Shown: one piece after another, positions 33,927 to 42,815 of the stretch | Layout of the letters: every line of letters begins with the position of its first letter | Position numbering within the stretch: position 1 is the stretch's first letter | Origin: Candidatus Peribacteria bacterium | GTDB lineage: Bacteria > Patescibacteriota > Gracilibacteria > Peribacterales > Peribacteraceae | NCBI GenBank assembly: GCA_023038255.1 | Contig: CP082927.1 | Span: forward strand, 882,146-946,145 | Length of the DNA stretch: 64,000 bases | Direction of reading: 5' to 3' | Notes under the pieces: model-generated | Told to the model about the DNA's origin: nothing | Databases searched by the model: none | The model's input: only the letters and a program-made list of their open reading frames with translations | Position numbers and translations under genes: made by a program

Positions 33927-34517
33927 TCACCACGTACGCTGCACTCCTTTGTTCGCTTTGATAATCTCATCCAGCGTCGGTGCCGGCTGCGTCTCTGCGC
34001 CATTCGGACCGGTAATCACAGTGCGTCCGCGGACACGCTTGATATTCACCACAGACTGACAGAGTTCATAGAAGCCAGGGAGATAGTCCTTCAGGGATTC
34101 CGGACAGGTGTTGATACGCTGGAAACGGCGGAGCTGGTTCACATCAAACGTGGTCAGATCCTCCTTGGTGAGGACAACCTTGCCCGTACCTGTCACGGTG
34201 ACAGCCTTTTCATTCTCATGCGTCTTCAGGAAAATCTGGATACCGGATAAATCGTTCACATCCGGACAGGTAATATCTTTCCCATTCGCCTGGAGCTCTT
34301 CACACAAGTCGCGTGCGACCTGGAAGTCGCGGCGGTTATCGCGGTAGAAGCGGTAGTTCGCCAGAGCCTTCTCCTGAATAGTGGTACCCGCAACAAGCGA
34401 TGCAGCGAGCGCAGTATCTGTAACAGACACCGGCGGTTCGACCGCAAACGGGAATCCTGCAATGAGTGCGAGGACTGCTCCGAGGAAGTATTCAGACTTC
34501 TTGAAGGACTTTTTCAT
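33927..34517 (-). CDS. Exported hypothetical protein
   Basis: 196 aa. The N-terminus has a basic head (KKSFKKSEYF) and a hydrophobic core (LGAVLALIAGFPFAV), giving a signal peptide or anchor. The mature part is mixed alpha/beta with four Cys (LCEELQ, ITCPDV, INTCPESL, ELCQSV) that could pair. The C-terminus includes a GRTVITGPNGAETQ segment. No family recognised. The start at 34517 is chosen to begin the signal sequence; TACCAT lies 8 nt upstream. Confidence 0.72.
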   Translation of the reverse strand: MKKSFKKSEYFLGAVLALIAGFPFAVEPPVSVTDTALAASLVAGTTIQEKALANYRFYRDNRRDFQVARDLCEELQANGKDITCPDVNDLSGIQIFLKTHENEKAVTVTGTGKVVLTKEDLTTFDVNQLRRFQRINTCPESLKDYLPGFYELCQSVVNIKRVRGRTVITGPNGAETQPAPTLDEIIKANKGVQRTW

Positions 34518-34577
34518 ACAAGAGGATGGTAATGGATTTTGATGTGAATGTGTCATTATTATAGCGTAATTTGCCTT

Positions 34578-35540
34578 TTATCGCAATCCAATCGCCTTTC
34601 TGACCCGTTCCATGGTCTTTTCCGCAATTGCAGACGCCTTCGCCGCTCCATCTTTCATAATGGCTGCGACATGCGCCGGATCTGCAGCAAGCTGTGCACG
34701 CTTGGTACGCATGGACGCAAAGTAATCCATGTAGGTCTCCAGCAGCTTCTTTTTGGCATCACCGTACGCAAGGCCGGCACGGTATTCCTCAGCAAGCGTC
34801 TTTTGCGCAGATGCATCGAGGAAGAGCTTATGGATGTTATAGACAATACAGCTGTCCGGATCTTTCGGATCGGTCGGTCCTTTGGAATCGGTCACAATCC
34901 CCATGATCGCTTTCTTGATGACTTTCTCATCACCAAAAAGCGGAATCGTATTGCCGTAACTCTTACTCATCTTCTGACCGTCTGTGCCCGGTACCACCGC
35001 CACATCCTCACGGATTTTCGGCTCCGGAAGAACGAACGTCTCGCCGTAGGTATTGTTGAATTTCACTCCAAGATCGCGCGCAATCTCCACATGCTGTTTC
35101 TGATCTTTTCCAACCGGCACAATCTCCGCATCGTACAGAAGAATGTCTGCCGCCATCAGCACCGGATACGTGAAGAGTCCGACAGACGCGGCAATCCCCT
35201 TTTCCACCTTGTCCTTGTAGCTGACCGCACGTTCCAGAAGCCCCATGGGCGCAAGCGTGGAAAGAACCCACATCAGTTCCGTGTGTTCGGGAACATCGGA
35301 CTGGTAGAAGAGAATCGATTTCTCGGGATCGAACCCGGACGCAAGCAAATCCAGAACCGCATCCGTCCGATACTGACGGAGCAATGCAGGGTCCTGCACA
35401 GTCGTAAGAGCGTGGAGATCCACAATAAAATAGAAGCTCTGATCCGACTCCTTCTGCAGATCCACATTCGGCTTAATAGACCCGAAGTAGTTTCCGAGGT
35501 GCAACTGACCCGATGGCTGGATGCCGGAAAAGACGCGCAT
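34578..35540 (-). CDS. trpS: Tryptophanyl-tRNA synthetase
   Basis: 320-aa class I aminoacyl-tRNA synthetase, compact as usual for bacterial TrpRS. FSGIQPSGQLHLGNYFGS carries the HIGH-equivalent HLGN, and KMSKSYGNT (about residue 190) is the KMSKS loop. The start at 35540 is fixed by the conserved N-terminus and by a TATACT exactly 6 nt upstream. Confidence 0.97.
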   Translation of the reverse strand: MRVFSGIQPSGQLHLGNYFGSIKPNVDLQKESDQSFYFIVDLHALTTVQDPALLRQYRTDAVLDLLASGFDPEKSILFYQSDVPEHTELMWVLSTLAPMGLLERAVSYKDKVEKGIAASVGLFTYPVLMAADILLYDAEIVPVGKDQKQHVEIARDLGVKFNNTYGETFVLPEPKIREDVAVVPGTDGQKMSKSYGNTIPLFGDEKVIKKAIMGIVTDSKGPTDPKDPDSCIVYNIHKLFLDASAQKTLAEEYRAGLAYGDAKKKLLETYMDYFASMRTKRAQLAADPAHVAAIMKDGAAKASAIAEKTMERVRKAIGLR

Positions 35541-35546
35541 AGGGAA

Positions 35547-35552
35547 AGTATA
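35547..35552 (-). promoter_or_regulatory. -10 element 6 nt before trpS
   Basis: TATACT, TTCCCT, ATG on the minus strand. Confidence 0.65.
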
Positions 35553-35631
35553 GGGCTGTGTTGCTGCTAAAGCTATATCTTGGGTTATGGGAATAGTGAA
35601 AGAAGACGTATTTACAAAAAAGAATTCCACC

Positions 35632-35659
35632 CCAATAACCCATAACCAATTACCGATTA
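35632..35659 (+). repeat. Heptanucleotide repeat overlapping the stop of the RluA-family gene
   Basis: Units CCAATAA, CCCATAA, CCAATTA, CCGATTA, the last containing the minus-strand stop codon. An inverted unit (TTATGGG) occurs at 35584. Confidence 0.85.
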
Positions 35660-36313
35660 CTTTTTTGCGCGTAGTTCGCGCAAAACCTTTTCAAACACCG
35701 GTGAAATCGGCGCTTCGATATGCAGCTTCTCTCCCGTGATCGGATGTGGCAGATCGAGTGAGTACGCATGCAAAAAGAAACGGTGATATTTGAAGTGCTT
35801 TTTAAACAATTTGTCCTGCTCCTGATTTCCATACAGTGGATCGAGCAAGAGCGGATGCCCGATGAACTTGAGATGCTGACGGATCTGATGCTTGCGGCCG
35901 GTGTCGATTTTCACTTCTACATACGACGCCGTCGGGAATGTTTCGATCACTTTGAAATGTGAGACGGCCGGAATGAGATCCTTGCTTGTACGTGCAGCAA
36001 GGGAGCGGTCAATGGTGCCGGATTTTCTGTCCATGTACCCGGCAGCCAGCGCGCGGTATGTCTTCACCCACCCCTTGAATTCCTTCGCGCGGATATTGCG
36101 CACAGCCTCCGCCGTCTTTCCGAATACAATGATACCGGACGTTCCAAAGTCCAGACGGTGCACCACGCGGAGCGTGGGATAGTCTTTCTTCAGGAAATCG
36201 AACAGCGGCTTCTTCCCAAATCCCCCTGCAGCCACGACAAGCTCACCCTCCAGCTTATTTACAATAAGCAGGTGGTCGTCTTCAAAAAGGATACGGTCCG
36301 GGCGGATAGGCAT
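35657..36313 (-). CDS. RluA-family pseudouridine synthase
   Basis: 218-aa pseudouridine synthase. The catalytic motif is HRLDFGTSGIIVFGKT (Asp in HRLD), followed by the KTYRALAAGYM strand and the GRKHQIRQHLKFIGHPLLLDPLYG C-terminal motif. There is no S4 domain, so it resembles RluA/RluC-type stand-alone enzymes; the RNA target cannot be named. Two ATGs (36319 and 36313) are 6 nt apart; a TATTCT directly before the first and 6 nt before the second favours 36313. Confidence 0.92.
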   Translation of the reverse strand: MPIRPDRILFEDDHLLIVNKLEGELVVAAGGFGKKPLFDFLKKDYPTLRVVHRLDFGTSGIIVFGKTAEAVRNIRAKEFKGWVKTYRALAAGYMDRKSGTIDRSLAARTSKDLIPAVSHFKVIETFPTASYVEVKIDTGRKHQIRQHLKFIGHPLLLDPLYGNQEQDKLFKKHFKYHRFFLHAYSLDLPHPITGEKLHIEAPISPVFEKVLRELRAKK

Positions 36314-36319
36314 GCGCAT

Positions 36320-36325
36320 AGAATA
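36320..36325 (-). promoter_or_regulatory. -10 element before the RluA-family gene
   Basis: TATTCT followed by ATGCGC and the ATG at 36313. Confidence 0.6.
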
Positions 36326-36415
36326 CAGGAAAACAGCCCGTTTTATACCAGAAACTCCGGTACAAAACGGGCGTATGTGCCCATTCATGAAGGATTGCAA
36401 CGACTTTTCCCTCCC

Positions 36416-36595
36416 TTAGGTGAGAATAATGCCGACAGCAATGCCGCAGACGAGAGCGATCAAAACCAAGCGGAAACCCTGCCCTGACGGCTCTGCTGCG
36501 TTGTTCGCCTGCGCTTTTGTACCGCTGTCTGTCCGTAAGGCAAATGGCGCATTTTTAAAATCGGACAATCGAAATGTCGGAGAACTAATCGTCAT
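36416..36595 (-). CDS. Small C-tail-anchored membrane protein
   Basis: 59 aa. A soluble Ser/Ala/Asn-rich segment is followed by a single C-terminal hydrophobic helix (FRLVLIALVCGIAVGIILT) that ends the protein, so it looks tail-anchored. The ATG at 36595 has AAAGGG 8 nt upstream. No family recognised. It lies between the RluA-family gene and tRNA-Val. Confidence 0.6.
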   Translation of the reverse strand: MTISSPTFRLSDFKNAPFALRTDSGTKAQANNAAEPSGQGFRLVLIALVCGIAVGIILT

Positions 36596-36680
36596 CGTAA
36601 GCCCTTTTCTGAATGAACGATGTGGGTAAGAACCGGAAGTCGGCTCTTTTTCTATGGAAAGAATAGCAAAAGCAGGATTA

Positions 36681-36709
36681 TTGCCAAGCATGAGCGTCTT
36701 GCCTAGACT
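36681..36709 (+). promoter_or_regulatory. Promoter of tRNA-Val
   Basis: TTGCCA (36681-36686), 17-nt spacer, TAGACT (36704-36709), 24 nt before the mature 5' end. Confidence 0.72.
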
Positions 36710-36733
36710 GTGAGCTCTTTTGGTTTACAGCAC

Positions 36734-36810
36734 GGACGATTAGCTCAGCTGGTTAGAGCGTACGATTCACATTCGTAAGGTCCTCGGTTCGATCCCGAGA
36801 TCGTCCACCA
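36734..36810 (+). tRNA. tRNA-Val (anticodon CAC)
   Basis: 77-nt tRNA: acceptor GGACGAT/ATCGTCC, D-arm AGCTCAGCTGGTTAGAGC, anticodon loop ATTCACATT reading CAC, T-arm CTCGGTTCGATCCCGAG, encoded CCA end. Confidence 0.97.
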
Positions 36811-36824
36811 CATATTGCACATAG

Positions 36825-36859
36825 AAAAACCGCAACACTCATCCAAAAGTGCTGCGGTT
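36825..36859. terminator. Bidirectional hairpin between tRNA-Val and the antiporter gene
   Basis: AACCGCA/TGCGGTT outer arms with an ACACT/AGTG inner pairing. On the minus strand the stem is followed by TTTTTC, so it terminates the antiporter gene; it may also end the tRNA transcript. Confidence 0.8.
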
Positions 36860-36880
36860 CCATGGATCCTTAGGTCCGTT

Positions 36881-38233
36881 TTACAGGCTTGGAAGATACC
36901 AAAAGCAAATCATGGTGATGATGGTTGCGGGCAAAGCACCCAGAAACAGTCCTAAGGGGCTGATACCATTTTTACCAAAAACAGGATTCACAATCGAATA
37001 GCCTGCAGGATTAGGTGCGTTCGCTATCACCGTCAGACCGCCGCCGCTGACCGCTCCCGCAACCAACGCGTACTTCTTTCCGTCACTTAATCCCTCGACT
37101 TGGGAGCCGAGGAATGTCAGTGCGGCGTTGTCGGTAATAGCTGTTAATGCCGTTGCACCCAGGTAGAGCTGCAATTCATTCAGGCTGGCTAACAGTGGTT
37201 CCAGCCACCAGGATTGCAATCCTCCTAAAGTAACGAGGCCGGCAAGAAAGCCACCGACCAGCAATCCCTGTTTCACTTTGAGTTCCTCCTGATATTCGTG
37301 TGTCACCACACAAAATCCCAGGAAAAAGACAAAAACCCCCATGAACACATCCGAGTGATGTGCAGTAACCACCACAAGCGCAAGAGTGCCCAGATGTACC
37401 CCAATCACCCACCAAGGAGCCTTCTTCATTTCTACGGAACCAGAGGCATGCAATTCATCATCTGTCAGAAGAGGCATGGCACAGAGCTGCCGAAAGAAAA
37501 CAACAACCATCAAGACCGAACTGGTCAAAATCGCCACCGCTGCCTTCCAGCCAAAATGCCTCTCCATATACACAATGTCCCAATCCCATTTGTCTGCCAC
37601 CATCAAAACAGGCGGTGCGGCAAAGGGGGTATGAACGCCTCCAATCGATACAAGAACTAGCAGAGTGCCGAAAAGCATATATTTGAAGATACGACTGTAA
37701 CCTCTACTAAAATATTGTCGTACCAGCAAAATTGCTGTTACTGTCATGGCAGCAGGTTCTGTAATAAAACTTCCCAACTGCGCTCCAATGAACAGAGCCG
37801 AAAGTAAAAACGCTGCAGAAGACGGGAGCGGAATGAGTCGCGCGCCAGCTCGAATGATTGCATCCGCCAGATCAATAACAGGCTTCGTGCCTGCAATGAC
37901 CATAATAACGAATACAAATTTCGCCTCTGTATAGTTTAAGCTCTCAATATAATGAATGGCCTCATGCCACCCATGACCAAATCCTCCTGTAACATTAGCG
38001 AGTGAATAGGGGTGACCATTCACATGATGCAGTGCACTGATACATATATGCACTAACCAAAGAACGCCGGCCCAAAGGATGAATACCGCCTCTGTCTCCC
38101 CTAATAAGTGAAACAGATTTTCTGCCTTGGATCCCTCGGGGTATTTGTGAGCCAGTTTTTGAAATTGCGACACCAAAAAGGTGTGCAAAACTGCCAACAC
38201 AAAAATTGCTGTCGCTGCATGTTCAATCCGCAT
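36881..38233 (-). CDS. Putative Na+/H+ antiporter
   Basis: 450-aa membrane protein with about 12 hydrophobic helices, matching the putative Na+/H+ antiporter family often listed as Na_H_antiport_2. Conserved stretches include the SALFIGAQLGSFITEPAAMT helix with polar residues in the membrane, GGVHTPFAAPPVLMV, and LGATALTAITDNAALTFLGSQ. The ATG at 38233 has GAAAGGGAC immediately upstream; a TTG 15 nt earlier is less likely. It follows the AT-rich dcd region on the same strand. Confidence 0.85.
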   Translation of the reverse strand: MRIEHAATAIFVLAVLHTFLVSQFQKLAHKYPEGSKAENLFHLLGETEAVFILWAGVLWLVHICISALHHVNGHPYSLANVTGGFGHGWHEAIHYIESLNYTEAKFVFVIMVIAGTKPVIDLADAIIRAGARLIPLPSSAAFLLSALFIGAQLGSFITEPAAMTVTAILLVRQYFSRGYSRIFKYMLFGTLLVLVSIGGVHTPFAAPPVLMVADKWDWDIVYMERHFGWKAAVAILTSSVLMVVVFFRQLCAMPLLTDDELHASGSVEMKKAPWWVIGVHLGTLALVVVTAHHSDVFMGVFVFFLGFCVVTHEYQEELKVKQGLLVGGFLAGLVTLGGLQSWWLEPLLASLNELQLYLGATALTAITDNAALTFLGSQVEGLSDGKKYALVAGAVSGGGLTVIANAPNPAGYSIVNPVFGKNGISPLGLFLGALPATIITMICFWYLPSL

Positions 38234-38244
38234 GACTGTCCCTT

Positions 38245-38376
38245 TCAATTTTGAACTACGTAGTTGTGAAATTCAGATAGTAAATCTTCTTCCAAGCCGG
38301 TGGACTCAAAGATCACTCCCTCTTCCAAACGTGAAAGAAGAATGATTGAAATACCATTTTCTCGCAAAAATATCAA
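38245..38376 (-). CDS. Possible small ORF coupled to the antiporter gene
   Basis: Directly after the dcd stop, in the same frame, an open stretch encodes ...ALIFLRENGISIILLSRLEEG... and ends at a TGA lying inside the Shine-Dalgarno sequence of the antiporter gene. The sequence is protein-like with alternating hydrophobic and charged residues. The only plausible start is TTG at 38376 (43 aa). It could be a small coupled gene, an eroded gene, or chance. Confidence 0.3.
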   Translation of the reverse strand: MIFLRENGISIILLSRLEEGVIFESTGLEEDLLSEFHNYVVQN

Positions 38377-38412
38377 GGCTCTAAGAGTCCCCCTTTCCGG
38401 TTTATACCACGT

Positions 38413-39006
38413 TTAGAGCATGCTTTTTGCAAATTCCGTATCCGTCATAATTCTGCTCTCTTCAGGCAAAATTTGATTTAAATACTTACTATTTGGCTTC
38501 AAATTATAAGGAGTTTCAGCCGGGCTTGTCATCATTTCAAACGCTAACTGACAAATACGCATACCTGGATACAAAGCAACTGGCATTCTATTTAAGTTAC
38601 TTATTTCCAAAGTAATAGTTCCTGAAAAGCCAGGATCAACAAATCCAGCTGTTGAATGCACAATAATACCCAAACGGCCAAGTGAACTACGTCCTTCAAC
38701 TCTTACAACCAAATCATCAGGAACAGTAATGCTTTCCATGGTTACTCCTAATACAAATTCCCCTGGTTGTACTATAAAAGAATCACCATCTGTAATAGTG
38801 ATCATGCGCATTCTATCGGTAAAAGTTTCTGGGTTTTTTGGATCTAATATTGCAAATTTACTATGTTCATACAGCTTAAAAGTATTACCTAAACGCAAAT
38901 CCATTGAACTAGCATGAATATGTCTGAATAACTCAGGTTGTGCTGAATCAATTTTTACACGTCCACTTTCTATAGCCTTTTTAATGTCTCGATCAGATAA
39001 AATCAT
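38413..39006 (-). CDS. dcd: dCTP deaminase
   Basis: 197-aa dCTP deaminase of the dUTPase fold, making dUTP (or dUMP in bifunctional forms) for dTMP synthesis. MILSDRDIKKAIESGRVKI opens the protein, SMDLRLGNTF and VRVEGRSSLGRLGIIVHSTAGFVDPGFSGTITLE contain the active site. The gene is visibly richer in A+T than its neighbours, with codons ending in A/T preferred, and is flanked by AT-rich intergenic DNA, suggesting recent acquisition. Confidence 0.96.
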   Translation of the reverse strand: MILSDRDIKKAIESGRVKIDSAQPELFRHIHASSMDLRLGNTFKLYEHSKFAILDPKNPETFTDRMRMITITDGDSFIVQPGEFVLGVTMESITVPDDLVVRVEGRSSLGRLGIIVHSTAGFVDPGFSGTITLEISNLNRMPVALYPGMRICQLAFEMMTSPAETPYNLKPNSKYLNQILPEESRIMTDTEFAKSML

Positions 39007-39342
39007 AGGAATGAAAAGAAAGTTTTATTCAGCTTTATATCCAATAAATAAAATAACCTAAACAAATAATAAACAATTACCTAATAGCTTAGAGAGTTCC
39101 ATTCTTAAGTTCTAGTGAATATACGCAATTAGAGGAAAAAATTAGTTCTAATACATTCTTATTAAATTAAGATTTAATATATTTTTTTCAAACGAAAGTT
39201 ATTGGAATAACCAAGAAAAAACTCTCTTAATGAGAAATTTATGTACTATTAATTGTGCATTAAACTACTAATACACACTATATATTGTGGAGGGAATACT
39301 TGAGTTCAGCATCACGACCAGTCAGAATGCACCTCACACCCC
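39007..39342. other. AT-rich intergenic region
   Basis: About 340 bp of AT-rich DNA between dcd and the large repeat protein, which are divergent. No convincing ORF or RNA is seen. It presumably holds both promoters; several TATA-like hexamers exist but none stands out. Confidence 0.6.
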
Positions 39343-41427
39343 ATGCCAAACAATACCCTATCGTCGGCCGGAAGCGGGTCTCTGTTGGAAGACTACGAAG
39401 GCAGTGAGGCACTGACTTTTGCCAATGAGCGTGCAGAGAAAGAATCCAAGCTGCAGGATGTGCGCGATATACTGCACGAGGCGGCAACGGGACGGGATCA
39501 GTACCTGCATCCTGACACCGCCGAGCGCTGGTTTCAGGAAACTGTTGATACAGACCGTCCGCGCAGCCACTTCGAACAGCAGATCCGTCCACGTATGAAA
39601 GAGGCACAGGCCACCAGACAGGAATATGACGACGTGACACAGGAACTCAAAAAACGGGGAAGCAGTTTTGATGCACTCGCTCCGGACGCATTCTGGAAAT
39701 TGAGCAGTAACGACCGCAAAAAATATCTGGAGCAGGCGCGGGAATATATGAAAGGTCCGAAGAATTTTGAATCGAGATGGGGCGCGATTTCAGACAAAGT
39801 GCGCAACTTCGTGAAGATCACGTTTGACGAACTTGGTGCGGCGTCATCCAGCGAAAGTAAGGCGCTTCTGGAAGGGCTCAAGTATAAGCCGCAGGATGAA
39901 AAGGAATTGGAGGGCTGGGAAGAATATGTGAATGGGGAAATGCAGAAGCAGCTGAAATTTGCCCGCCGCCTCTACTTTGAGGAATTGATGGATCCCCTGC
40001 TCCGGGAACTGAAAAACAAAACCATCTCCGAGCGCGTGCTGAAAGAAATGGACAAGAAATTCCGCGATAAGAACGTCGACTATAAGAGCAAGGAAACATA
40101 CATCCAGAAGGTGCTCCCGACTCGCATTAAGGAATGGCAGACAGTGAAGGCAAAGCGCGACGGACTCGCGGAACAGTTAAGCGCAGATTCACAGCTCAAG
40201 CGACTGGTGACCAAACGCGTGGGATCATCAAAAACAGGAAAATTAAATGCCTTCATGAACCCGGATGCGTTTGCAAAAATGACCTACCCCGAGCGTAAGG
40301 GCATCACGGATCTCATTGATTCCATTATCAAAGCCGACAAAAACAACATGCTTCAGCTGCACGGCATTGTGCACTCAAAACTGGAATCTTTCAGCCAGGA
40401 CGGCCGCATGCATCCGTCCAAGGTGGGAACATGGATGGACAGAATTTTCACACACCACGCGACCCCGCAGGAAGTGCAGGCGTACCTGACAAACACCGTC
40501 TATCCGAACGCAGAGCGCTGGAAGCAGGCACGCGTGGATTTCGATGCACTCAATGCAAAAATCAAACAGAAAGGACTGCCTCGCGGCATGCACCAGAACA
40601 CGCTCAATCAATTCCTGCTGATGGATTACGAGCAGCGTGTGTCTTACCTGGAAGAAGCAACACAGCGCATGGAACACAATGTAAATGAGCAGAGTGAAAT
40701 CAATAACCTCATCCTTGGCATTCGCCACAATTTCGATACGCATGACTGGGAAGAAGCTGAAGAACTATTGAACGAAGCAAAGGCGCTTGATCCAGAGAAC
40801 AGAGCAGTGCAATCCATGGATCGGTATCTGCGTGCGCACCGTCCGCGCATTGTGGAAGAAAAAGAGGATCTGGAAGCAGAGGAGCTTGTGACAGATTTGC
40901 GCATGATGCTCAAAAATATTCCGGGCATGATGGGCAAAACATACGAACGTGCCATGCTGCTCGGCTCACAAGAACTGTCTGCCATCACCACCGGAGCGTA
41001 TAACCTCGTGTGGGTCCATGAGCACCGCTACAGCACACCGCAAAAAGACCGCATCGCGAGCGAGAGTGATTTCAATAAAGACAAAACCCGCAACTACATT
41101 GAAGACGGCCACAGCCGGAAACTCGAACACAATATTCTCGGTGGTGATACCGCCCACCCGAATGCCATCCGCGACGAATGCAAAAAGGCACAGATGGTCC
41201 ATATTCAGGATAAGGAAGGCGCAGCCGTCACCGTTGATAAGTTCAAACAGAAACAGGACGATAAACTGTTCCTCTACTGGACGACGCTGCATTTTGACGA
41301 TGTCTCCTACGAAGAGCACCGCAGAGTGGTCCGGAACTATAACTATCCGCTCAAAACCAAAATGCGCGCACTGGATAAGATGGGCTACAAATTCACATTA
41401 GACGGTGCACCGCAGAAAAAGGACTAA
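39343..41427 (+). CDS. Large helical repeat protein of unknown function
   Basis: 694 aa, cytoplasmic, predominantly alpha-helical and highly charged. No known family recognised. Three copies of a diverged module of about 85-105 residues can be aligned by eye at about 56-136, 226-330 and 357-443; each ends in a motif like L-x-F-x-x-P-x-x-F-x-K-M-x-x-x-E-R-x-x-Y-L-E. A TPR-like helix pair with DWEEAEELLNEAKALDPENRAV follows near 465-500, then a C-terminal globular region with HEHRYSTPQKDRI and LHFDDVSYEEHRR. Probably a scaffold or binding protein. Preceded by AT-rich DNA and followed by a lipoprotein gene. Confidence 0.8.
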   Translation: MPNNTLSSAGSGSLLEDYEGSEALTFANERAEKESKLQDVRDILHEAATGRDQYLHPDTAERWFQETVDTDRPRSHFEQQIRPRMKEAQATRQEYDDVTQELKKRGSSFDALAPDAFWKLSSNDRKKYLEQAREYMKGPKNFESRWGAISDKVRNFVKITFDELGAASSSESKALLEGLKYKPQDEKELEGWEEYVNGEMQKQLKFARRLYFEELMDPLLRELKNKTISERVLKEMDKKFRDKNVDYKSKETYIQKVLPTRIKEWQTVKAKRDGLAEQLSADSQLKRLVTKRVGSSKTGKLNAFMNPDAFAKMTYPERKGITDLIDSIIKADKNNMLQLHGIVHSKLESFSQDGRMHPSKVGTWMDRIFTHHATPQEVQAYLTNTVYPNAERWKQARVDFDALNAKIKQKGLPRGMHQNTLNQFLLMDYEQRVSYLEEATQRMEHNVNEQSEINNLILGIRHNFDTHDWEEAEELLNEAKALDPENRAVQSMDRYLRAHRPRIVEEKEDLEAEELVTDLRMMLKNIPGMMGKTYERAMLLGSQELSAITTGAYNLVWVHEHRYSTPQKDRIASESDFNKDKTRNYIEDGHSRKLEHNILGGDTAHPNAIRDECKKAQMVHIQDKEGAAVTVDKFKQKQDDKLFLYWTTLHFDDVSYEEHRRVVRNYNYPLKTKMRALDKMGYKFTLDGAPQKKD

Positions 41428-41499
41428 ATCGGCGTTTTGCGCTGATTGAGGAAAAATGCCTTCTCCTCTAGAATAGGACCTCTTTTGCCAATCTCACTT

Positions 41500-42081
41500 A
41501 TGAAACACGCACGTACCCTCCTTCTCATCGCTCCTCTCTTCCTCGCAGCCTGCGGCACAACGCAGACCGGAGGCAGTAACACACTGGACGAGAATCTGGG
41601 AAATCCCCTCTTTGCGCAGCGGTATTATACCGACCTCGCAGAGCACATGGTGTCGCTCCAGCTTCGGGAAGACCCGATCATGAAAGATGCTGGCAAGAAA
41701 GCAGTCATCGACCGCACGCGTGCGAATGCTGCAGAGAAGGCACAGGACGCCATCGATTTGAACGCCAAAGGACAGAAAGGATACTTCATCAGTGAGCGTG
41801 ACCTGTCACTCGGCAGCGTGACTCTGGTGAACGGCATGCTGTATTTCAGCCCCGACTTTATCAGCACGCCGGGACCATCCCTCCATGTGTATCTGTCCGA
41901 TGTAACCGATCCGCGTCAGGGAGAATTTCCCGATGCCAGCGCGGTGGATCTCGGACTCCTGAAAAACATTATTGGAGCGCAGTCATTCGCACTGCCAGAA
42001 AAAGCCGCAGACTCCTACCGGACAGTCGTCCTCTGGGACGACGATCTTGGTATTGTCCACGGCTTCGTTCAACTCGACTAA
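41500..42081 (+). CDS. DM13-domain lipoprotein
   Basis: 193 aa with a lipoprotein signal peptide (hydrophobic core then LFLAAC, lipid-modified Cys near residue 18). The C-terminal half matches the DM13 domain: SLGSVTLVNGMLYFSPDFISTPGPSLHVYLSD, then DLGLLKNIIGAQSFALPEKA and TVVLWDDDLGIVHGFVQL. DM13 domains are proposed to act in extracytoplasmic redox or electron transfer. Convergent with a DsbA-like lipoprotein 3 bp away. Confidence 0.85.
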   Translation: MKHARTLLLIAPLFLAACGTTQTGGSNTLDENLGNPLFAQRYYTDLAEHMVSLQLREDPIMKDAGKKAVIDRTRANAAEKAQDAIDLNAKGQKGYFISERDLSLGSVTLVNGMLYFSPDFISTPGPSLHVYLSDVTDPRQGEFPDASAVDLGLLKNIIGAQSFALPEKAADSYRTVVLWDDDLGIVHGFVQLD

Positions 42082-42084
42082 ACA

Positions 42085-42681
42085 TTACAGTCTGCTTCCT
42101 GCACTTCCGACTGCATCCTGAATTGCTTTGCCGATGTCTGCGATAGTTGCAGGGACAACGACGCCATTCACGAAGTATGTCGGTGTGCCGCGGACACCCA
42201 GTTTTGTGCCGGCATCATACTCAGCCTGAATGACTTTGCGCTTGATGTTCGAGCTGCGGCAGCGGTTGAAGAGGTCCATATCAAGCCCGATCTGCTCACC
42301 CCAGTTTTCAATGGCGCTGGAGCTCAGCTGTTCCTGATTTTCATAGTTGAGATCCAGGAAATCCCAGAACTTACCCTGGTCAGCGGCACATTCGCTCGCT
42401 TCAGCAGCTTCCATCGCAAAAGGATGAATGGACGCCAGAGGGAACTGACGGAATTCAAATGCAATCTGTGAACCGTACTGGGCAATCATCGGCTCTGTCA
42501 CCAGTGTGAGTGCCGACTTGCAGGACGGACACTGGAGATCGCCGTATTCCACCACGCTGACAGCTGCATTGGCATTCGTCTGCGGATGAACAGTTTTGGA
42601 CGTTTCAGCACTGAGCCCGGTCGTATCGACACACGCAGTCAGCGCAACGAGGGAAATGGAGAGGAGGAGGGAGTGTTTCAT
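42085..42681 (-). CDS. DsbA-like thioredoxin-fold lipoprotein
   Basis: 198-aa exported thiol-disulfide oxidoreductase. The signal peptide ends in a lipobox-like LTAC. The DsbA-type domain has the active site CPSC in VVEYGDLQCPSCKSAL, a helical insertion, and the cis-Pro loop VRGTPTYFVNG near the C-terminus. It probably introduces disulfides in exported proteins; several Cys-rich exported proteins are encoded within 6 kb. Confidence 0.9.
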   Translation of the reverse strand: MKHSLLLSISLVALTACVDTTGLSAETSKTVHPQTNANAAVSVVEYGDLQCPSCKSALTLVTEPMIAQYGSQIAFEFRQFPLASIHPFAMEAAEASECAADQGKFWDFLDLNYENQEQLSSSAIENWGEQIGLDMDLFNRCRSSNIKRKVIQAEYDAGTKLGVRGTPTYFVNGVVVPATIADIGKAIQDAVGSAGSRL

Positions 42682-42728
42682 AGTGCGGGCAGGATGGCAG
42701 GATCTCGAAAAGAAGGCAACCGGATCGA

Positions 42729-42759
42729 CCAGACTTTGCACAAGGCTACGTCCGGCAAG
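42729..42759 (+). repeat. 30-nt palindromic dispersed repeat, copy 4 (degenerate)
   Basis: CCAGACTTTGCACAAGGC then TACGTCCGGCAAG; 31 nt, most like copy 1 at 11174. It lies between the DsbA-like gene and dnaX. Confidence 0.65.
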
Positions 42760-42815
42760 CAAAAATGCGACATTCCTTTCATACTTGATCCCCGATCCCC
42801 TATACTGCTTTTCCT

